Positions 6,484-6,868 of a DNA stretch of 6,868 nucleotides are shown piece by piece. Source of the stretch: Deltaproteobacteria bacterium (GTDB taxonomy: Bacteria > Desulfobacterota > DSM-4660 > Desulfatiglandales > Desulfatiglandaceae); NCBI GenBank assembly GCA_018644785.1, contig JABGPV010000259.1:1-6868 (forward strand). Reading direction: 5' to 3'. Numbering within the stretch: position 1 is the first letter of the stretch; each line of letters begins with the position of its first letter. Both the position numbers and the translations under genes were made by a program. Below the pieces are notes generated by a model that was not told where the DNA came from, searched no databases, and saw only the letters and a program-made list of their open reading frames with translations.

Positions 6484-6524
6484 GGGCGACATGATGTAGA
6501 CAAAGATCAGGCATTCGCCCCTAC
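6480..6524. terminator. Inverted repeat at the plsY/parB convergence, probable bidirectional terminator
   Basis: GTAGGGGCGA (6480-6489) and TCGCCCCTAC (6515-6524) are exact reverse complements separated by 25 bases. After a one-base bulge the stem can extend by ATG/CAT (6491-6493 with 6512-6514). The left arm includes the plsY stop codon and the right arm includes the parB stop codon. No clear U-run follows on either strand, so it is not a textbook terminator. It could instead be one copy of a dispersed intergenic repeat, since similar G-rich arms occur as repeats in various bacteria. Confidence 0.5.
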
Positions 6525-6868
6525 GTTAAGAATTCCACCAATCGGTCCAGTTCGTCATCGGAATAGAAATAAAGGAGAATTCGGCCCTGTTTGCCTTCCT
6601 TTTTGATCTCCACCTTAGTCCCCAGGCTTCGCTTGAGATTATCCGATAGCGACTGAATATAGGGATCGTCTTTGGATAGGACTTTTTTTAGTGTGGCCGG
6701 CTTTTTCAGTTTCCTGGCAAGGGCCTCGGCCTGCCGTACGGACAACCCTTTTTTGACAATGGCATCCCTCAATACCCGTTGGGGGTCTTTTTCCGTTATG
6801 CCGGCCAGCAGTCGTGCGTGTCCCATGCTGAGGCGGTCGTCAATGACGTCCTGCTGAATGGCGGTCGG
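6521..6868 (-). CDS. parB: Chromosome partitioning protein ParB, C-terminal part (5' end outside window)
   Basis: The last 115 residues of a ParB/Spo0J family protein, which binds parS sites, slides as a CTP-dependent clamp and works with the ParA ATPase in chromosome segregation. The frame is open to the right edge, so the N-terminal CTPase domain and most of the helix-turn-helix domain are outside the window. Visible parts are the end of the central DNA-binding domain, with the family hallmark RLSMGHARLLAGI and then GLSVRQAEALARKL. After a charged linker comes the C-terminal dimerisation domain (about the last 45 residues: SDNLKRSLGTKVEI, then ILLYFYSDDELDRLVEFL). The internal ATG at 6826 lies within the SMGHAR motif and is not a start. 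The consensus parS at 423-438 is its expected target. Confidence 0.95.
   Translation of the reverse strand, partial: PTAIQQDVIDDRLSMGHARLLAGITEKDPQRVLRDAIVKKGLSVRQAEALARKLKKPATLKKVLSKDDPYIQSLSDNLKRSLGTKVEIKKEGKQGRILLYFYSDDELDRLVEFLT

Overview
This 6.9 kb window looks like an ordinary chromosomal housekeeping segment from a Gram-negative, probably anaerobic bacterium. The best guess is Desulfobacterota (the former sulfate-reducing Deltaproteobacteria). That placement is an inference from the gene mix: a CooT-type nickel protein, a DUF3842 protein, a divergent RibBA, PlsY and a chromosomal ParB with a canonical parS site. No marker gene proves it. I see no insertion sequence, phage gene, CRISPR array, tRNA or rRNA, and every intergenic gap is shorter than 150 bases.

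Layout, left to right. The 3' end of a D-alanine--D-alanine ligase gene (ddl, + strand) enters from the left edge. It converges on a leftward block of six genes. Between ddl and that block is a perfect 40-bp palindrome (411-450) whose centre is a full 16-bp parS site. The leftward block, in transcription order from the right, is: a DUF3842 protein (5727-5299), a CooT-like small nickel-binding protein (5306-5118), a metallo-beta-lactamase-fold hydrolase (5070-4444), an XRE-type helix-turn-helix protein (4447-3842), transketolase tkt (3785-1755) and ribBA (1692-532). Two junctions overlap, by 8 and 4 bases, which implies translational coupling. Opposite DUF3842, plsY (glycerol-3-phosphate acyltransferase) runs rightward. 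It converges on the 3' part of parB, which enters from the right edge on the minus strand. A hairpin-forming inverted repeat sits at the plsY/parB junction.

How the parts fit together. parB and parS lie about 6 kb apart in the same window, which points to an origin-proximal chromosome segregation locus. ddl (peptidoglycan precursor) and plsY (phospholipid synthesis) are envelope genes. tkt and ribBA are neighbours with a metabolic link, because the pentose phosphate pool handled by transketolase includes ribulose 5-phosphate, the substrate of the RibB domain. Two matching promoter candidates (TTTACA-N17-TAGGTT) stand upstream of ribBA and of the DUF3842-cooT pair.

The points most worth a second look are the RibBA protein, which differs from E. 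coli enzymes at several ligand positions and may be a RibBX-like variant, the parS site nested in an exact 40-bp palindrome, and the coupled DUF3842-CooT pair. I do not see a clear new biological system here.
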